64,000 nt of DNA, taken from assembly GCA_949152475.1 (NCBI GenBank), contig OX424562.1, positions 20,088,209 to 20,152,208 on the forward strand. Direction: 5' to 3'. The translations under genes and the position numbers were made by a program. Shown here piece after piece: positions 61,816 through 64,000 of this stretch (positions are counted from its first letter, which is position 1; every line of letters starts with the position of its first letter). The notes under the pieces are model-generated. The model was given only the letters and a program-made list of their open reading frames with translations, did no database searches and had not been told where the DNA came from. Origin of the DNA: Terebella lapidaria. Its lineage: Eukaryota; Annelida; Polychaeta; Terebellida; Terebellidae.

Positions 61816-62070
61816 CTAAAAATAAAAGTATACCCCAATTTCCCGAAGGAAATTGAGGATTTTATAAGTATTAAAATCATTGAATAAATCATATATTGAC
61901 TGACACTCATAGAACATGCGACGAGTGTCAGCCAAATCTTGACAATGTACCAGGACATGTTCAACGGTCAGCCACTCTCGACAGGGCACACACACAGGGG
62001 CCTCCTCCCCACGGAGAATCCACCTTGGCACTAATTCTGTAAATTGATTCTTATCTTTTGAGCTTGATAT
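61816..62070 (-). pseudogene. LINE C-terminal fragment in the right arm
   Basis: The minus-strand frame reads FTELVPRWILRGEEAPVCVP, then CREWLTVEHVLVHCQDLADT and NDFNTYKILNFLREIG. The C-x2-C ... LTVEH.L..C pattern followed by a FL.EI. end is typical of the extreme C-terminus of jockey/CR1-like LINE proteins with an RNase H region. The left arm keeps only the first few codons (near 59560-59610). It was presumably captured before the palindrome formed or spread. Confidence 0.7.
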
Positions 62071-64000
62071 GTGGGAATGGAACTGCTTTACTATCAATCT
62101 GGCCTCTTTTAGGATTTCTTTTCATATCAGTCGCACCATGGTTGGAAATGTGCTTTTCGCCAGTTTCATTGTCAGCCATTCGTAATTCTGAAGCCATCAA
62201 CAGTCACAGGTACTCAGCATTGATAAAATTGGATTCCCCAGTATCAAAAACATAGGTATAGACACCAAAACCATGTCTTTAGCTGCAAGAGAATCTGAGA
62301 TATAGCCCAAAACATGATTCAGAAAGTCATCAGGGGGAGGGGGGGGGGGGAGAGGATGCAGGCACACCTATTGTACATGCCCGACTATGAGATCCGTGAA
62401 TAATTTGCAAAATTCAAGCAAAAAAACGGGGTTTTTTACATATTGCTGCAGAACATTCAATGTAATTATATTTTTTCATTGTGAGTGAGTTGACCTTGTT
62501 ATTCCGGTCAGTTTGATACCAGTTTTATGGATATTGGATAATATTTGACAGGCAAAGGTAGAAATAACGAATTTCGCGAACCGGCCGTTTTAGGTCGATT
62601 TACTGCAAAAAGAAAAATGGCTGCCATATCCGCCACAGGCCATATTGAGAATGGCTCCCTAGCTTATATTGATCAGTGAGTGATACTCTACCCCTCTGCA
62701 AAGTTTCATGCTTTTATCACAATGTGAACAATTTTTTTGCTAAGAACCTGCACTATAATAATGACTGGTGAAGAGACCAAAGCATGAGCGTATCAATATA
62801 GTTGAGAGTGTGATAATATAAATAAATTGTTCCAGTATATGAATATATCCTCCTTCTGCAAACCCCAATAATGAGTACAATTAAAGATATGGCGACACAT
62901 TTGTCAAAATAATACCACAAGGGCATCGTTTGTGCCATGGAGAGAATAGGTCAGTCGCAGAGATTACAATTTGAATTTATATGTATCCGTTTTACATCAA
63001 TTTCTGGAAGAAAAATGTATGATCATGAAAAAAAAGTCACTAAATGTTGCTGATATTTTTACTAGCTAGACATTCTCTGTATTGCTGATTGCATTGGTTA
63101 ATGTATTCACCCCTATTACTAAGCTGCTGACGGTAACAGATTTGGGATAAGTACATTGTGATAAGTATCCTTTCAATAACATGGGAACATCAGGATATAA
63201 TTCTGACACAAATACTAGTCCACCTACTCCGGTGATGTATTAGCCAGTGTTAATGGACTCTGCACCAAAGAATGTTCTAATTATTATTTTGTATTATTCC
63301 AGGGTTGTGACCAATAAGACATTGTTCCTGTACCTCAAGGGGGTAAAGAGCAAAACAACAACTGTCAGGGGTAAATGTTCTAAGATTCTAAGATAATAAG
63401 ATCTAATGGGAATAGATTCATTCTTGCATGAACACAAAAAACCTTTCCTTGACTGAGAAAAATAATAAATTAATTGATATTGATGCCAATTGAAATTCAA
63501 GTTTAAATGTTTTTAACGAAATAAACATGCATACGAAATTTGGCAAATTGAAAAACTTGGACGATGGAGAATGGTTGTCCGTGCTCAATTATACTACTTT
63601 TGCTGTATTGTATTGTGGCATACGCATGGGCAGGCGTGGGCAATCTCCTACCCAGTGACCATGGGTGCGGTATATTCTGACAATATCAACGGTTTAGGAC
63701 ATCTGTTCGGAACAAGACATGGTGTACACTCACATATGTGATGTGTAGTATTACAGCAAAAATAAACAGCTTGTCTCATTTTGCTAGAAATCTACTGCAT
63801 CCCAGGTGCCCGAGAATGTGTTCATTCGCATGTTAAAAGCTTGTTTATTGAAATGACTCAAATCTGTTGTAAAGAGAAGATGTAACTATCAGCGAAATTC
63901 AATATAGCATTCAATCAGTAGCTATATACGGTATGATCAATTGGCGCTAAACCTATGATCCTCTGAACGTTGCTTTTTGATATTACTATAAAAATGGATG

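Larger units (their letters stand above)
58805..62753. mobile_element. ~4-kb near-palindromic fold-back element
   Basis: The left arm (about 58805-60474) and right arm (about 60770-62753) are inverted copies over most of their length, around a ~300-bp unique centre. The ends are GTGCAGGTTCTTAGC and its reverse complement. TA flanks each end, at a point where other units read continuously through module d. Divergence between arms looks like 10-20% by eye. The right arm holds about 300 bp of LINE-like sequence that the left arm mostly lacks. Either a transposon with very long terminal repeats or two element copies in head-to-head arrangement would explain it. Confidence 0.8.
58430..64000 (+). 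repeat. Array unit U10 (modules d-[palindrome]-d-e-f-i)
   Basis: Module d starts near 58430, is interrupted at about 58804 by the 4-kb palindrome, and resumes at 62756 (ATGACTGGTGAAGAGACCAAAGC). Module e is anchored near 63235, f near 63480 and i near 63610-63850. The window ends inside the unit. The e-module frame seen in U8 and U9 is closed here. Confidence 0.7.

Noticed and set aside
61500-61964. A 154-codon minus-strand open frame with hydrophobic stretches
   Set aside because: It runs across the junction of the captured LINE fragment in one arm of the palindrome, and the other arm does not keep it open.

Overview
The window looks like repeat-rich nuclear DNA of a metazoan, most likely a marine invertebrate. 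The evidence is AT-rich non-coding sequence, long C/G homopolymers, a Ty3/gypsy element, CR1/jockey-like LINE pieces, a tRNA-derived SINE and many fold-back or hairpin elements. I cannot place it below that level. No complete host gene, rRNA or functional tRNA is visible.

The main structure is a degenerate long-period tandem array covering most of the window. About ten partial units share one module order, which I label a-b-c-d-e-f-i-g-h-j. The anchor of module e (a segment near GCCAGTGTTAATGGACTCC) recurs near 3.92, 10.68, 19.97, 28.94, 32.57, 36.47, 52.57 and 63.24 kb. Module c recurs near 7.6, 13.9, 18.5, 25.7, 27.4, 30.9, 35.0 and 51.2 kb. The apparent native period is roughly 3.5-5 kb once insertions are removed. 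Modules c and e/f hold short peptides that stay open in several copies, so the unit may descend from a spliced gene or an unknown element. Its identity is not recognised.

Mobile elements sit inside this array, and the paralogous units often show the empty site. They include three ~0.9-kb hairpin-ended Helitron-like copies (849-1743, 4944-5803, and 38880-47171, the last split) and a pearl/HINE-like element with ~134-bp tandem repeats (8300-9920). There are three fold-back elements with internal minisatellites (15034-15663, 27728-28251, 55790-57187). A 2.6-kb element has terminal inverted repeats (22393-24979), and two 124/125-bp MITEs have 8-bp target duplications (31486-31609, 31774-31898). 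A ~4-kb near-palindrome lies at 58805-62753, with LINE fragments at 53970-54725 and 57838-58419 and a SINE at 37501-37755.

A young Ty3/gypsy LTR retrotransposon (39723-47123) is nested in the third Helitron-like copy. Its two 747-bp LTRs differ at only about two positions by eye. It is treated here as a fossil; the copy looks broken in about one place.

The protein-like stretches at 34141-34318 (+), 47580-48780 (-) and 24272-24583 (-) are unidentified. All boundaries were read by eye and should be taken as good to about 10-50 bp, except where target duplications or empty sites fix them.
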